DNA from: Moheibacter stercoris
GTDB lineage: Bacteria; Bacteroidota; Bacteroidia; Flavobacteriales; Weeksellaceae
DNA length: 55,368 nt
Direction of reading: 5' to 3'
Assembly: GCF_040545805.1 (NCBI RefSeq)
Contig: NZ_JBEPMO010000016.1
Coordinates: 1 to 55,368, forward strand
Shown here: piece by piece, positions 27,768 to 36,241 of the stretch
Layout: each line of letters starts with the position of its first letter
How positions within the stretch are numbered: position 1 is the stretch's first letter
The notes under the pieces: generated by a model
Told to the model about the DNA's origin: nothing
The model's input: the letters and a program-made list of their open reading frames with translations, nothing else
The model's database searches: none
Position numbers and translations under genes: made by a program

Positions 27768-28289
27768 ATGAAATTTTTAAAATACTTTTTATTTGGAGTT
27801 ATTGGTTTGATTTTGCTAGTACTTCTTATTGCAGCGATCGCTCCCAAAGAAATGAAAGCCGAGAGTGAAATCATCATTGATCAACCGCAATCTGTCGTGT
27901 ATGACTATATCAAATTGGTCAAAAATCAAGATGAATTTGGGAAATGGCAATTAATGGACCCCAATATGAAAACCACTTCAACAGGCGTCGATGGAACCGA
28001 AGGATTTATCTACCGTTGGGATAGCGAAGTGCTAAATCAAGGTTCGCAGAAAATCACCAAAGTGGATGAAGGTGTTGGAATCGAAACGGAATTAGATTTT
28101 GGTTTTGGGGAACCCGCACAGAGTTATTTGAAAACGGAGAGTATCAATCCCAATCAAACAAAAGTCATTTGGGGAATTACTGGAAAATCGCAATATCCGT
28201 ACAATCTGATGAATTTGGTTTACAAGATGGACAAGGATTTTCAAGAAGGTTTAGAAAATTTAAAACGAAAATTAGAACAAAAAAAATAA
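27768..28289 (+). CDS. SRPBCC (polyketide cyclase-like) protein with N-terminal membrane helix
   Basis: A 173-aa protein with one N-terminal membrane helix (about 5-25, then PKEMKAESE) and a START/SRPBCC fold containing the typical EIIIDQPQSVVYDYI and the C-terminal helix FQEGLENLKRKLEQKK. The fold binds hydrophobic ligands; none is identifiable. It opens a run of eight closely spaced genes, several of SRPBCC or VOC type, opposite the GlxA-type regulator. Confidence 0.75.
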   Translation: MKFLKYFLFGVIGLILLVLLIAAIAPKEMKAESEIIIDQPQSVVYDYIKLVKNQDEFGKWQLMDPNMKTTSTGVDGTEGFIYRWDSEVLNQGSQKITKVDEGVGIETELDFGFGEPAQSYLKTESINPNQTKVIWGITGKSQYPYNLMNLVYKMDKDFQEGLENLKRKLEQKK

Positions 28290-28294
28290 ACACT

Positions 28295-28693
28295 ATGGAC
28301 AGAAATATCATCTGTTGGTTTGAAATCTATGTGAGAGAGATAGAAAGAGCGAAAGCTTTTTATTCGCAAGTTTTAGGAAATACCTTCCAAGACATTACTC
28401 CTCCAGGAGAAGCAGACACCGCTATGAAAATGTCTTTTTTTTCCAGCATGGAAGAAACAGGAAATGGCGTGTCTGGCGCTTTGATTGAAATGCCTGGGGA
28501 TAAAACAGAATGCAATCCCAATCTTAATACGATTGTATATTTTGCTTGCGAAGATTGTGCGGTTGAGGAGTCGCGAGTAGAGCAAGCTGGCGGGAAAGTT
28601 CAACAACCCAAAATGTCATTGGGTGAGCATGGATTTTGTTCCATTTGTATTGATACTGAAGGAAACGCTTTTGGTTTGTATTCTATGGTTTAA
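28295..28693 (+). CDS. VOC-family protein
   Basis: A 132-aa vicinal-oxygen-chelate protein with two beta-alpha-beta-beta-beta modules: WFEIYVREIERAKAFYSQVLG and, in the second, CAVEESRVEQAGGKVQQP followed by FCSICIDTEGNAFGLYS. The ATG at 28295 lies 5 bases after the previous stop, so it is in the same transcript. VOC proteins include glyoxalase, fosfomycin and bleomycin resistance enzymes; which applies here cannot be told. Confidence 0.78.
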   Translation: MDRNIICWFEIYVREIERAKAFYSQVLGNTFQDITPPGEADTAMKMSFFSSMEETGNGVSGALIEMPGDKTECNPNLNTIVYFACEDCAVEESRVEQAGGKVQQPKMSLGEHGFCSICIDTEGNAFGLYSMV

Positions 28694-28711
28694 TTTAAAA
28701 AATATCTAATT

Positions 28712-29137
28712 ATGATCCTAAATCCTTATTTAAATTTTGATGGCAATGCAGAAGAAGCATTCCGTTTTTACCATTCTGTTTTTGGTGGTGAAATCTTCTT
28801 ACAAAAAATGAACAATGTTCCAGACTTTGAAGTACCAGAAGATGAAAAGAATCGAACAATGCATGTTGCTATTCAGATCAATGAAAAACAACATTTAATG
28901 GGTTCTGATTGTTTGCCAAGTATGGGATATGTATTGAAACAAGGAAACAACAACAATATTTCCATCACGACAGATTCACGTGAAGAAGCAGATAAACTAT
29001 TCACTGGACTTTCGGCTGGTGGAACAGTGGAAATGCCAATGGAGGAAATGTTTTGGGGCGATTATTTTGGATCGTTTGTCGATAAGTTTGGTATTCATTG
29101 GATGATTTCCTATCCTTTACCCAATCACGGCTCATGA
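28712..29137 (+). CDS. PhnB-like VOC protein
   Basis: A 141-aa protein of the PhnB/3-demethylubiquinone-methyltransferase-like VOC subgroup: it opens NPYLNFDGNAEEAFRFYHSVFGG and ends FWGDYFGSFVDKFGIHWMIS, the family's standard closing motif. The DKFGIHW His is the usual metal position. Its stop overlaps the next gene's ATG (ATGA), implying coupled translation. Confidence 0.85.
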   Translation: MILNPYLNFDGNAEEAFRFYHSVFGGEIFLQKMNNVPDFEVPEDEKNRTMHVAIQINEKQHLMGSDCLPSMGYVLKQGNNNNISITTDSREEADKLFTGLSAGGTVEMPMEEMFWGDYFGSFVDKFGIHWMISYPLPNHGS

Positions 29138-29637
29138 AATATACAATTGAATTAAAATGGGCAATTCTTTTTTCACTTCTCTCTCTTTTATGGATATTGG
29201 GTGAAAAGGTCGTAGGATTACATGACCCGAATCGGTATTTAACGTTGCAACCCTATGTGACGATGTTCATTTTGATTCCCAATTTGTTGCTTTTTTATTG
29301 GGCAATTCGTGAAAGAAGAGAAACTACTTATTCCTCAAATTTTGGTTTCCAAGATGGATTCAAATCGGGAATTATTATGACTGGATTTATCACCATTTTA
29401 ACACCATTGGTGCAGTATATCATTTCAACCGTCATTACACCCGATTATTTTGAAAATGTCATCCACTATGTGGTAGAAAAGAATATCATGACTTTAGAAA
29501 AAGCGGAACAACTATTTAATCTTGAAAATTACATGATTAAAAGTACCCTCTTCTCTGCCCTATTTGGACTTGTAGCTTCGGCAATTATGGCCTATTTATT
29601 AAAACAAAACAAGCATCATGCAAAAGCTAACAGCTAA
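29134..29637 (+). CDS. DUF4199 family membrane protein
   Basis: A 167-aa protein with four predicted membrane helices (about 8-26, 38-56, 83-103 and 139-157), matching DUF4199: YSSNFGFQDGFKSGIIMTGF after the second helix and a TLEKAEQLF-type loop. Function unknown. It overlaps the VOC gene by 4 bases and the next gene by 20 bases, so it belongs to a tight operon. Confidence 0.7.
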   Translation: MKYTIELKWAILFSLLSLLWILGEKVVGLHDPNRYLTLQPYVTMFILIPNLLLFYWAIRERRETTYSSNFGFQDGFKSGIIMTGFITILTPLVQYIISTVITPDYFENVIHYVVEKNIMTLEKAEQLFNLENYMIKSTLFSALFGLVASAIMAYLLKQNKHHAKANS

Positions 29638-30049
29638 GGCGAAAATTGCAATTCAAGCACAGCTTCAAGCCGTATTTGAGGCGATTGTGAATCCCGAAAT
29701 CATGAAAAATTATTTCATTTCAAAAGGTTCCAATCGTCTGGAAATGGGAAATGAAATTCTTTGGGAATTCCCCGAATTTGAAGGAAGTTTTCCAGTAGAA
29801 GTTATGGAAATCATTCCCAATCAACGAATCCATTTTTCATGGGATTCAAATTCTGAAGTATTGATTGAATTCGAAAAACAATCAGTTGAAACTACGATTG
29901 TCATGGTTCATGAAATGGGGTATCAAAACGATGAGAAAGGGATTCAGTGGGTAATTGGACAAACCGAGGGTTGGGCCAATTTTTTAGCTTGTTTAAAAGC
30001 CTGGATGGAGTATAAAATTCACCTTCGAAAAGGAGCCTTTGATTTTTAA
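29618..30049 (+). CDS. AHSA1/SRPBCC-domain protein
   Basis: A 143-aa protein of the AHSA1-like (Hsp90-ATPase-activator-homology) SRPBCC group: AVFEAIVNPEIMKNYFISKG at the start, EVMEIIPNQRIHFSW in the middle and a closing helix GWANFLACLKAWMEY. The fold forms a ligand cavity; function is unknown. The 20-base overlap with the DUF4199 gene suggests translational coupling. Confidence 0.78.
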   Translation: MQKLTAKAKIAIQAQLQAVFEAIVNPEIMKNYFISKGSNRLEMGNEILWEFPEFEGSFPVEVMEIIPNQRIHFSWDSNSEVLIEFEKQSVETTIVMVHEMGYQNDEKGIQWVIGQTEGWANFLACLKAWMEYKIHLRKGAFDF

Positions 30050-30067
30050 AAACCAATTGAAACGATT

Positions 30068-30478
30068 ATGGAACAATCAATACAAACTTATATTGACCAT
30101 TTAGAATCTACGGAAGAGCAAAAAATAGGTCATTTGTTACAAAAAATTATTGACCAAATGCTTCCTGAAGCAAATTCAAAAATATGGCATGCGCTTCCCG
30201 TTTGGTTCATTGAGGAAAATCCGATTGTGGGATTTAGCAAACAAAAAAGAGGAATGCGCTTAATGTTTTGGAGCGGTGCCGACTTTGAGGAAGCAAACTT
30301 ATCGGTTCGAGGAAAAAAATTCAAAGACGCCTCTATTTTCTATCAGTCTGTCGATGAAATAAATTTAGAAGATTTAAATAGATGGCTTCATAAATCAGTT
30401 CAAATTCAATGGGATTATAAAAATTTGGTCAAACGAAAAGGCAAGTTGGAAAAATTAATGCCTAACCCAAAGAATTAA
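30068..30478 (+). CDS. DUF1801 protein
   Basis: A 136-aa protein with the DUF1801 fold pattern: an N-terminal helix YIDHLESTEEQKIGHLLQKI, the AXXKIWHALPVWFI-type segment, FSKQKRGMRLMFWSG, and a final QIQWDYKNLVKRKGKL. Function is not established. It starts 18 bases after the AHSA1 gene. Confidence 0.72.
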   Translation: MEQSIQTYIDHLESTEEQKIGHLLQKIIDQMLPEANSKIWHALPVWFIEENPIVGFSKQKRGMRLMFWSGADFEEANLSVRGKKFKDASIFYQSVDEINLEDLNRWLHKSVQIQWDYKNLVKRKGKLEKLMPNPKN

Positions 30479-30569
30479 TTTCAACACTTAGAAACGAAAC
30501 TATGAATTCAGAAATGAGATCACACAAAAATTTTGGATTGTTTATGGGATGATGTGATTTGGGAAATTC

Positions 30570-30710
30570 ATGACAATAGGAAAATTCTCGGAAAAGGATT
30601 TTGAAGGAGAGCTAAATAATGAAAATGATGAAGAAAAACAGTTACTACATGTAGACCGACTTTCCACAGAAATTCAAGACTTCTGTGTAGAAGGAATTGT
30701 TTTGTCGTAA
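30570..30710 (+). CDS. Possible 46-aa protein or gene remnant
   Basis: The 339 bases from 30479 to 30817 hold no recognisable gene. The only open frame of note is this 46-codon ORF, ending VEGIVLS; the 5' stretch before it reads as short broken frames (an ATG at 30502 stops after 16 codons). It may be the remains of a deleted gene. I see no family match. Confidence 0.2.
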   Translation: MTIGKFSEKDFEGELNNENDEEKQLLHVDRLSTEIQDFCVEGIVLS

Positions 30711-30817
30711 ACTAAAAACCAAAATTCACGTAAAATTTGATTTTGTGATGTTTTTAAGTTTGAAAACGGGAAAATTAAAAAATTAATTGTGTATATGGAT
30801 CCTAAAAGAATTTTAAA

Positions 30818-31213
30818 ATGGAAAAGAAAAAGCAAGAAATCGGGACAATAAATTGGACCGACATTACTGTCCCAGACGCGGAAGCACTCAAAAGATTTTA
30901 TGAAAATTTAATCGGATGGACTTCAGAAGGAATTCCCATGAAAGAAGGTGATAATGCTTATGAAGATTATGTAATGAAATCTCCTGATGGAAAAGCTGTT
31001 GCTGGGATTTGTCATTTAAAAGGAGTCAATCAATCCCTGCCTCCCACTTGGATTGTTTATATAACGGTTGAAAACGTCGAAAAATCCCTTCAAAAAGCCT
31101 TGGGACTGGGTGGTAAACTGATCAAAAAATACCATACTAAAGAAGGTAAATTGATGTACGTCATTGTTCAAGATTTGGCTGGAGCCGTTTTCGGAATGGC
31201 TGAACCTTATTAA
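30818..31213 (+). CDS. VOC-family protein (glyoxalase-like)
   Basis: A 131-aa VOC protein that opens GTINWTDITVPDAEALKRFY and closes LMYVIVQDLAGAVFGMAEP; the internal ENVEKSLQKALGLGGKLI is the second module's helix. It resembles the antibiotic-resistance or glyoxalase-like VOC enzymes with GTFxWxDLTVxD openings. The metal ligands cannot be assigned from sequence alone. Confidence 0.78.
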   Translation: MEKKKQEIGTINWTDITVPDAEALKRFYENLIGWTSEGIPMKEGDNAYEDYVMKSPDGKAVAGICHLKGVNQSLPPTWIVYITVENVEKSLQKALGLGGKLIKKYHTKEGKLMYVIVQDLAGAVFGMAEPY

Positions 31214-31251
31214 AATACTCTATAACCAATTCATCATTAAAAATTATTCTC

Positions 31252-31959
31252 ATGAAAAATACACTTATGGCATTAGGAATCTTAACAATCCTAAGTTGTC
31301 AAACAACCCAATCTACAAATTCCCAGAATTCCAACGACAGAAATGTTGAGAATTCAGCAGTTCGAACTTCCACAACTCCACGCTCAGCTTCAAAGGATGC
31401 GCCTACGGGAATTCCGGATGCGCATAACAAAGAATTTGTTCAGAATTATTTCAATGAAACTTATCGAAATTTAGCCAATGCAGTTCAGGGATTAAGCGAA
31501 GAACAATTGAATTTTAAAACAGCTCCCGACCGATGGTCTATTTTGGAATGTGTCGAGCATATTGCCGTAACTCAACCCGAATTATTTGGGTATGTTAGTG
31601 AAACAATGAAACAAACACCCAATTCAGAAAAACGAAGCGAAATTAAATCTTCTGATAATGATATTTTGACCATGATGGTAAACCGAAGTTTCAAAGCTCA
31701 AGCTCCAGCAGAAATGCAACCAACTGGGAAATTCAAGGATGTTCAAACGGCATTGGCAGCCTTAGAGAAAAATCAACAAAACATCCTAGGAGAATTGAAA
31801 AATTACTCCATGGAGGATTTAAGAAATCATGTGGTTGCTGCTCCGATTGGTTCAATTGATGCTTATCAGTTTATGTTGTTTATTCCTGGCCATACTGCAC
31901 GACATACTTTACAAATTCAAGAAGTTGAAAACCATCCAAATTTCCCGAAAGCCAAATAA
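31252..31959 (+). CDS. DinB-family lipoprotein
   Basis: A 235-aa lipoprotein: lipobox ILSC (Cys16), an S/T/N-rich linker to residue 58, then a DinB_2 four-helix domain (about 60-225) with the three metal-histidine positions in ILECVEHIAV, and GHTARHTLQIQ (two His). DinB folds bind a divalent metal. Being exported is unusual for this fold, which is mostly cytosolic. Substrate unknown. Confidence 0.78.
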   Translation: MKNTLMALGILTILSCQTTQSTNSQNSNDRNVENSAVRTSTTPRSASKDAPTGIPDAHNKEFVQNYFNETYRNLANAVQGLSEEQLNFKTAPDRWSILECVEHIAVTQPELFGYVSETMKQTPNSEKRSEIKSSDNDILTMMVNRSFKAQAPAEMQPTGKFKDVQTALAALEKNQQNILGELKNYSMEDLRNHVVAAPIGSIDAYQFMLFIPGHTARHTLQIQEVENHPNFPKAK

Positions 31960-32092
31960 AACAGAGCATTCAAAGTCATTCATCAAAAGATAAAATTAGC
32001 TAAATATTTAATTGTGAATAAATTAACATTTTTTCTTTAAGTTTGGACTAATTTTAGAACCACCACCAACCTAATACGATTAGTAAGTAAAA

Positions 32093-32950
32093 ATGACTTT
32101 TGATTTTAATAACCAAAGCATTTATCCGTGCATTTTATTGGATAACAAAGCCAATCTTGCGGCCAATTTTTATATAGAAACCTTTGGGAATGGGAAAATT
32201 TTGATGGAAGTTGCCCAATTCACATTGTTTGAAATTGAGAATCAACTCTTCAAAATCATCAACACCAATCATCCAGATCATCGTTCCAATCCAGCGGTTT
32301 CCTTTATGGTTTCCTTCGAAACAGAAGAAGAATTACGAAAAATCTGGAACCGCTTAAAAGTAGGCGGACTTGTAATGATTCCTTTGGAATTATATGATTC
32401 AAAAAATACCGTTGGCTGGTTACAAGATCAGTTTGGAATTTCTTGGCAATTGGTTACTTCCACGAGTCAAGCATCAAAGCATCAAAAAATCTCCCCATTT
32501 CTTCAATTTGGGAAATCCAATTCTGGACGAGCAGAATTGGCTTCCAATTTTTATATGGAAGTTTTCAAACATTCCAAACGTGATGAAATTTTACGTTACG
32601 AGGAAGATTCCTCTAAAAAATTGGTCAAGCATCTTGGCTTGTATTTGAATGAGTATTTGATACGTATGGCCGATAGTTTTACCGAGCAACCTTTTGATTT
32701 TTCACCAGGAATTTCCTTTACCATTGAGTGCGAAACCCAAGCAGAAATTGATTATTATTGGAATGCTTTTGCATTTGGCGGAACGACCAATCCAGCGGGA
32801 TGGGTGAAAGATAAATTTGGGATTTCCTGGCAAATTGTTCCCAAAGAAATGAATAATTGGATTGTTAACCCAGCCATCAATCTCAAAGTCGTCGCTCAAT
32901 TGCGAATCATGACCAAAATAAACATAGAAAAATTACGAGCTATACAGTAA
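32093..32950 (+). CDS. Tandem PhnB-like VOC protein
   Basis: A 285-aa protein made of two PhnB-like VOC units in tandem: unit 1 (about 8-125, NKANLAANFYIETFGNG...WLQDQFGISWQLV) and unit 2 (about 135-255, RAELASNFYMEVF...GWVKDKFGISWQIVP). Each ends with the same W-x5-FGISWQ closing motif, so the gene came from a duplication. A perfect hairpin terminator follows 8 bases after the stop. Confidence 0.82.
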   Translation: MTFDFNNQSIYPCILLDNKANLAANFYIETFGNGKILMEVAQFTLFEIENQLFKIINTNHPDHRSNPAVSFMVSFETEEELRKIWNRLKVGGLVMIPLELYDSKNTVGWLQDQFGISWQLVTSTSQASKHQKISPFLQFGKSNSGRAELASNFYMEVFKHSKRDEILRYEEDSSKKLVKHLGLYLNEYLIRMADSFTEQPFDFSPGISFTIECETQAEIDYYWNAFAFGGTTNPAGWVKDKFGISWQIVPKEMNNWIVNPAINLKVVAQLRIMTKINIEKLRAIQ

Positions 32951-32958
32951 AGAAAAAC

Positions 32959-32983
32959 GTCCGATTCTACATAAGAATCGGAC
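32959..32983. terminator. Bidirectional terminator
   Basis: GTCCGATTCT (32959-32968) pairs with AGAATCGGAC (32974-32983) around ACATA, with A-rich left and TTTT right flanks. It lies between the VOC gene (+) and a minus-strand lipoprotein gene. Confidence 0.85.
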
Positions 32984-33012
32984 ATTTTCAATTCAGTAAG
33001 AATTTACTTCAT

Positions 33013-33531
33013 TTATAATTGAATGACCTGTTGATCATTGATACCATAGTGGTCAATTACCGCTTGATAATTGGAATAATCAACAGCTTCTGCATTTCCT
33101 CTTCCAGGAGGATCAGCTGGAACGACTAATACTCTAAATCGTTTATTAGAAATGTAATTCGTTCCGCCAAGATCAAAGGTTCCACCAGCAGTAATCACGA
33201 CATCATATCGAGAAAAATCAAAACTATAATCCACTTCATGACCATTATCTAAATAAAATGTAATGGGAATTTGTTGCCAGATAGGAGCACCGTTTTGGGT
33301 GGTTCCATTTTGCATATAAACCAATACCATATCGTATTCGTACAATTCTGGAGAAAAGGTTCTCGAAATCTGATAAACACCATTTACTAATGAGAAGTTG
33401 GCATTGGAAATTTCATATACAACAGAATAAGTATCATAATCCGTATAGGAACCATTGTCGTCGTCTGAAACACAACTTTGCATTGAAAATCCAAAGAAAA
33501 TCAAGGCAAGAAAAGGAAGAAGTTTTTTCAT
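33013..33531 (-). CDS. Lipoprotein of unknown function
   Basis: A 172-aa lipoprotein with lipobox MQSC (Cys20) and an acidic VSDDDNGSYTDYDTYSVVYE stretch, then a beta-rich region with many aromatic residues (YQISRTFSPELYEYDMVLVY). I do not recognise a named family. It is probably on the periplasmic side or the cell surface; the next gene is divergent. Confidence 0.65.
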   Translation of the reverse strand: MKKLLPFLALIFFGFSMQSCVSDDDNGSYTDYDTYSVVYEISNANFSLVNGVYQISRTFSPELYEYDMVLVYMQNGTTQNGAPIWQQIPITFYLDNGHEVDYSFDFSRYDVVITAGGTFDLGGTNYISNKRFRVLVVPADPPGRGNAEAVDYSNYQAVIDHYGINDQQVIQL

Positions 33532-33596
33532 TTTATCTAATTTTAATTTGTTCTTTTACACCGTATTCAAATGATGTACCAAAACTATAAATTCTC

Positions 33597-34739
33597 ATGA
33601 CAATGAAAAACTTATTCCAAATAAATCCAGACATTACTTTCTTAAATTTCGGGTCATTTGGAGCTTGCCCCATGCCTATTTTTGAGAAATACCAAGAATT
33701 TCAAAGAGAATTAGAATTTGAACCCGTTTCGTTTATAGTTGATAAATCTCCTATTTATTTACGAAATTCTCGAGAAGCACTGGGACAATATTTAAATTGT
33801 CATGCCGATGATTTGGTTTGCGTTACCAATCCTTCTTACGGAGTAAACATCGTAGCCAAAAATTTGAAATTAAATCCTGGAGACGAAATTTTAACAACCG
33901 ATTTAGAATATGGAGCATGTGATCGAACTTGGGAATATTATTGTGAAAAATCAGGGGCGAAATACATTCGTCAAAAAGTAAATTTACCCTTAACATCCAA
34001 AGAAGAATTCGTTGCAGAATTTGCCAAAGGAATCAATCCCAAAACCAAATTACTATTCATCAGTCATGTAACCAGTTCCACGGCATTACGATTTCCAGTA
34101 GAGGAAATTTGCGAATTGGCACAAACACATGGCATTTTATGTTTCGTAGATGGTGCGCATGGACCTGCGCATGTACCTGTTGATTTGCAAAAGATGAACC
34201 CCGATTTTTATGTTGGAGCTTGTCATAAATGGATGATGGCTCCCAAAGGAAGTTCCTTTTTGTACAGCAATTCTCGCCATCAATCATGGTTAGATCCATT
34301 GGTTGTTAGTTGGGGCTACAAAGCCGATTTCCCTTCTCATTCGCAGTATTTGGACTATCACGAAATGCAAGGAACACGAGATTTGTCTGCTTTATGTACG
34401 ATTCCCAAAGCCATTGAATTTATGCAAGAGAACAATTGGGTTAGTGTTTCAAAATCCTGTCGAAAAATCGTTCAAGAGTATGCGCCAGAATTTTGTTCCA
34501 TTCTTAAAACAAATCCACTTTCTCCCTTGACCGACGAATTTATTGGGCAAATGTTCAGTGCCGAAATCGAGTGCAGCAATCCCAAAAAATTGCACGACGA
34601 ACTCTATCATAAGCATCAGATTCAAATTCCCATTATGCCACATGGCGACAAAGTTTACTTACGTTATTCGTTCAATGCTTTTAATACAACAGAAGATTTA
34701 AAGAAATTGTTTTCAGCATTAGAAAATTCAATCAAATGA
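33597..34739 (+). CDS. PLP-dependent class V aminotransferase (isopenicillin-N epimerase-like)
   Basis: A 380-aa fold-type I PLP enzyme of the class V aminotransferase/CefD group. PLP-contacting VDGAHGPAHVPVD (Asp to the pyridine nitrogen) and the Schiff-base Lys in GACHKWMMAPKG are intact, as is the N-terminal LNFGSFGACP opening. Relatives are epimerases, cysteine desulfurases or kynureninase-like; the substrate is unknown. The alternative ATG at 33603 is equally possible. It overlaps the next gene by 4 bases. Confidence 0.8.
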   Translation: MTMKNLFQINPDITFLNFGSFGACPMPIFEKYQEFQRELEFEPVSFIVDKSPIYLRNSREALGQYLNCHADDLVCVTNPSYGVNIVAKNLKLNPGDEILTTDLEYGACDRTWEYYCEKSGAKYIRQKVNLPLTSKEEFVAEFAKGINPKTKLLFISHVTSSTALRFPVEEICELAQTHGILCFVDGAHGPAHVPVDLQKMNPDFYVGACHKWMMAPKGSSFLYSNSRHQSWLDPLVVSWGYKADFPSHSQYLDYHEMQGTRDLSALCTIPKAIEFMQENNWVSVSKSCRKIVQEYAPEFCSILKTNPLSPLTDEFIGQMFSAEIECSNPKKLHDELYHKHQIQIPIMPHGDKVYLRYSFNAFNTTEDLKKLFSALENSIK

Positions 34740-35311
34740 AAGTAGAAAAATTGGCTCATGCCATTTCCAATTTAGCGCATCCCTTGTTGACATTTCCTAT
34801 ATTCATTGTGTATCAATTATTCACGCACGAAACCTTTCCAAAGGCCTTATGGTTATCTGGATTGATTGTTTTGGCACTGTTTGTACCCATTGCCGTAAGC
34901 TTGTATTTGGGCACCAAAAAAGGAAAATACACCAATTTTGATGTGTCTGACAGAGAGCAGCGAAAAGGATTTTTCCCCTTGGTATTGATCTTATTCGTCT
35001 TGCTTATTTTGGTTTTGTATATTACTCATCAACCTGCCTATATTATCCAACCTTTCGTATTTGCCTTTACTCTTATGAGTGTATGTTACGCCGCCAATTT
35101 TTTTAGCAAAGTATCTCTACATACTTCGCTTACACTATTTTTAAGCTGCTTAATTTTTTCGCTAAATCCAATTTTCGGTATATTTATGTTCATCTTCACC
35201 TGCCTCATGGCCTGGTCAAGATGGTATTTGAAACGACATAGCATTGCCGAAATTCTTGGTGGAGCAGTAATCGGGAGCTGTGTTGGACTGGCCTATATCT
35301 TGTTCGGATGA
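34736..35311 (+). CDS. PAP2-family membrane phosphatase
   Basis: A 191-aa membrane protein with about six helices. The phosphatase motifs are partly degenerate: the DREQRKG stretch (71-77) resembles motif 1, KVSLHTS (about 125) the PSGH motif with Leu-His-Thr-Ser instead, and SRWYLKRHSIAEILGG (about 160-175) is a good SRxxLxxHxxxE(V/I)LGG motif 3. It would be a lipid phosphatase facing the periplasm, but altered motif 2 leaves activity uncertain. It ends next to the cassette array. Confidence 0.75.
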   Translation: MKVEKLAHAISNLAHPLLTFPIFIVYQLFTHETFPKALWLSGLIVLALFVPIAVSLYLGTKKGKYTNFDVSDREQRKGFFPLVLILFVLLILVLYITHQPAYIIQPFVFAFTLMSVCYAANFFSKVSLHTSLTLFLSCLIFSLNPIFGIFMFIFTCLMAWSRWYLKRHSIAEILGGAVIGSCVGLAYILFG

Positions 35312-35393
35312 TTTGGGCGCTCGAGCGGGCTTTCCGTTACAATCTTGCCAAACAAAATTTTAACAAGGATTTCCACTGCAATCCCTAGCGCTG
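35311..35393 (-). repeat. Dispersed structured repeat, copy B
   Basis: Read on the minus strand this reads AGGGATTGCAGTGGAAATCC, a spacer, then GATTGTAACGGAAAGCCCG, matching copy A at 15913-16038 in both conserved blocks. The same family in opposite orientation directly left of the cassette array. The rest of this gap (35394-35550) shows only the weak boundary element noted next. Confidence 0.6.
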
Positions 35394-35482
35394 AATGAAA
35401 TAGCCAATAAAAAGCAATTTCTTTTGAGAAAAAATCAATACGTAAAAAATATATTTTACTATAAAAAATACATAAAATGCGC

Positions 35483-35560
35483 AACTCACACACGCTTAAC
35501 CGACTGATTTTCAGTGTTGTATAATTTGGCTTTATTGCGTATATTTGTGTGTTGTACGAT
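35483..35560 (+). other. Left boundary of the cassette array, possible attI- or attC-like site
   Basis: AACTCACACACGC (35483-35495) is loosely complementary to GCGTATATTTGTGTGTT (up to 35553), with the array's first GTT core at 35551-35553. The palindrome is much weaker than the later attC sites, so this may be an attI-like start, a decayed attC, or chance. No integrase gene is present on either strand of the 35 kb to the left. Confidence 0.3.
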
Positions 35561-35576
35561 ATTTTACCAGACAAGT

Positions 35577-36077
35577 ATGCCAAACAAAAAAAATGACATA
35601 AATCTAATTCTAACTTTAACCATTCTTCTTGTAATAGGTATAGTTTATTTGATTTTCCCAAATCTCGAATTTAAATCATCTAACACAAATAGGATTTTTG
35701 GTATTTTATTTAATGTTTTTTGCTTTTATAGCGCAATATTAATTTTTATACGTCTTAGGAAAATAAAAAATAAAATTCTTAAATACTTTATAGGCTTAAT
35801 AACAGGAATTTTTCTATTAATTTCATTATTAAATTTTCCCATTTACCTTATGAAAATCGACCCACAAGTTCAATATTATGACGTAGAAACTTTATACTGG
35901 AACAAGAAAAACAAATTTGAAAAAATTCAAAAGCAATATTATATAAACTGGAAAAACAACAAAAAAAATATTAGAATAAATAAAATTTTCGATTTTGGAC
36001 CGTTTAGAAATTATCTTGAATATAATGTCGAAATTGAAAATTTGAATGATAATTGGGTAAAAACAAATAAAGATTAA
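35577..36077 (+). CDS. Cassette 1: small membrane protein of unknown function
   Basis: A 166-aa protein with three predicted membrane helices (about 8-28, 39-60 and 71-92) and a charged C-terminal half rich in Asn, Lys and Tyr. I recognise no family. The ATG at 35577 is used because upstream codons belong to the array boundary. It is the only gene of a 661-base cassette bounded by GTTGTACGAT (35551) and its complement ATCGTACAAC (36084). Confidence 0.6.
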   Translation: MPNKKNDINLILTLTILLVIGIVYLIFPNLEFKSSNTNRIFGILFNVFCFYSAILIFIRLRKIKNKILKYFIGLITGIFLLISLLNFPIYLMKIDPQVQYYDVETLYWNKKNKFEKIQKQYYINWKNNKKNIRINKIFDFGPFRNYLEYNVEIENLNDNWVKTNKD

Positions 36078-36083
36078 AAAAAC

Positions 36084-36222
36084 ATCGTACAACAAGGGTT
36101 TTGCGATAGTGGGGCGAAACTGCAAAGTTCAACGGTTGTTCTTCGGTTCAGCTTTTTTGCAAAATTGAAGATTTGTGCTTCGATTGCCCCACCATCGCAA
36201 AGCCCCGAAACGTTATAGGCAA
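36084..36222 (+). repeat. attC-like site 1
   Basis: R'' ATCGTACAAC (36084-36093) closes cassette 1, and R' GTTATAGGCAA (36212-36222) opens cassette 2. Between them GGGTTTTGCGATAGTGGGG pairs with CCCCACCATCGCAAAGCCCC. The R'' matches the start of its own cassette (35551), not the R' beside it. Confidence 0.82.
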
Positions 36223-36241
36223 TGCTAAAAACGACACGACA

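Noticed and set aside
36173..36241. Upstream extensions of cassette genes (also at 53510 and 54344) reading TIAKPR-like peptides
   Set aside because: These codons translate the attC palindrome itself, so similar peptides recur before unrelated genes. The true starts lie after the R' box.
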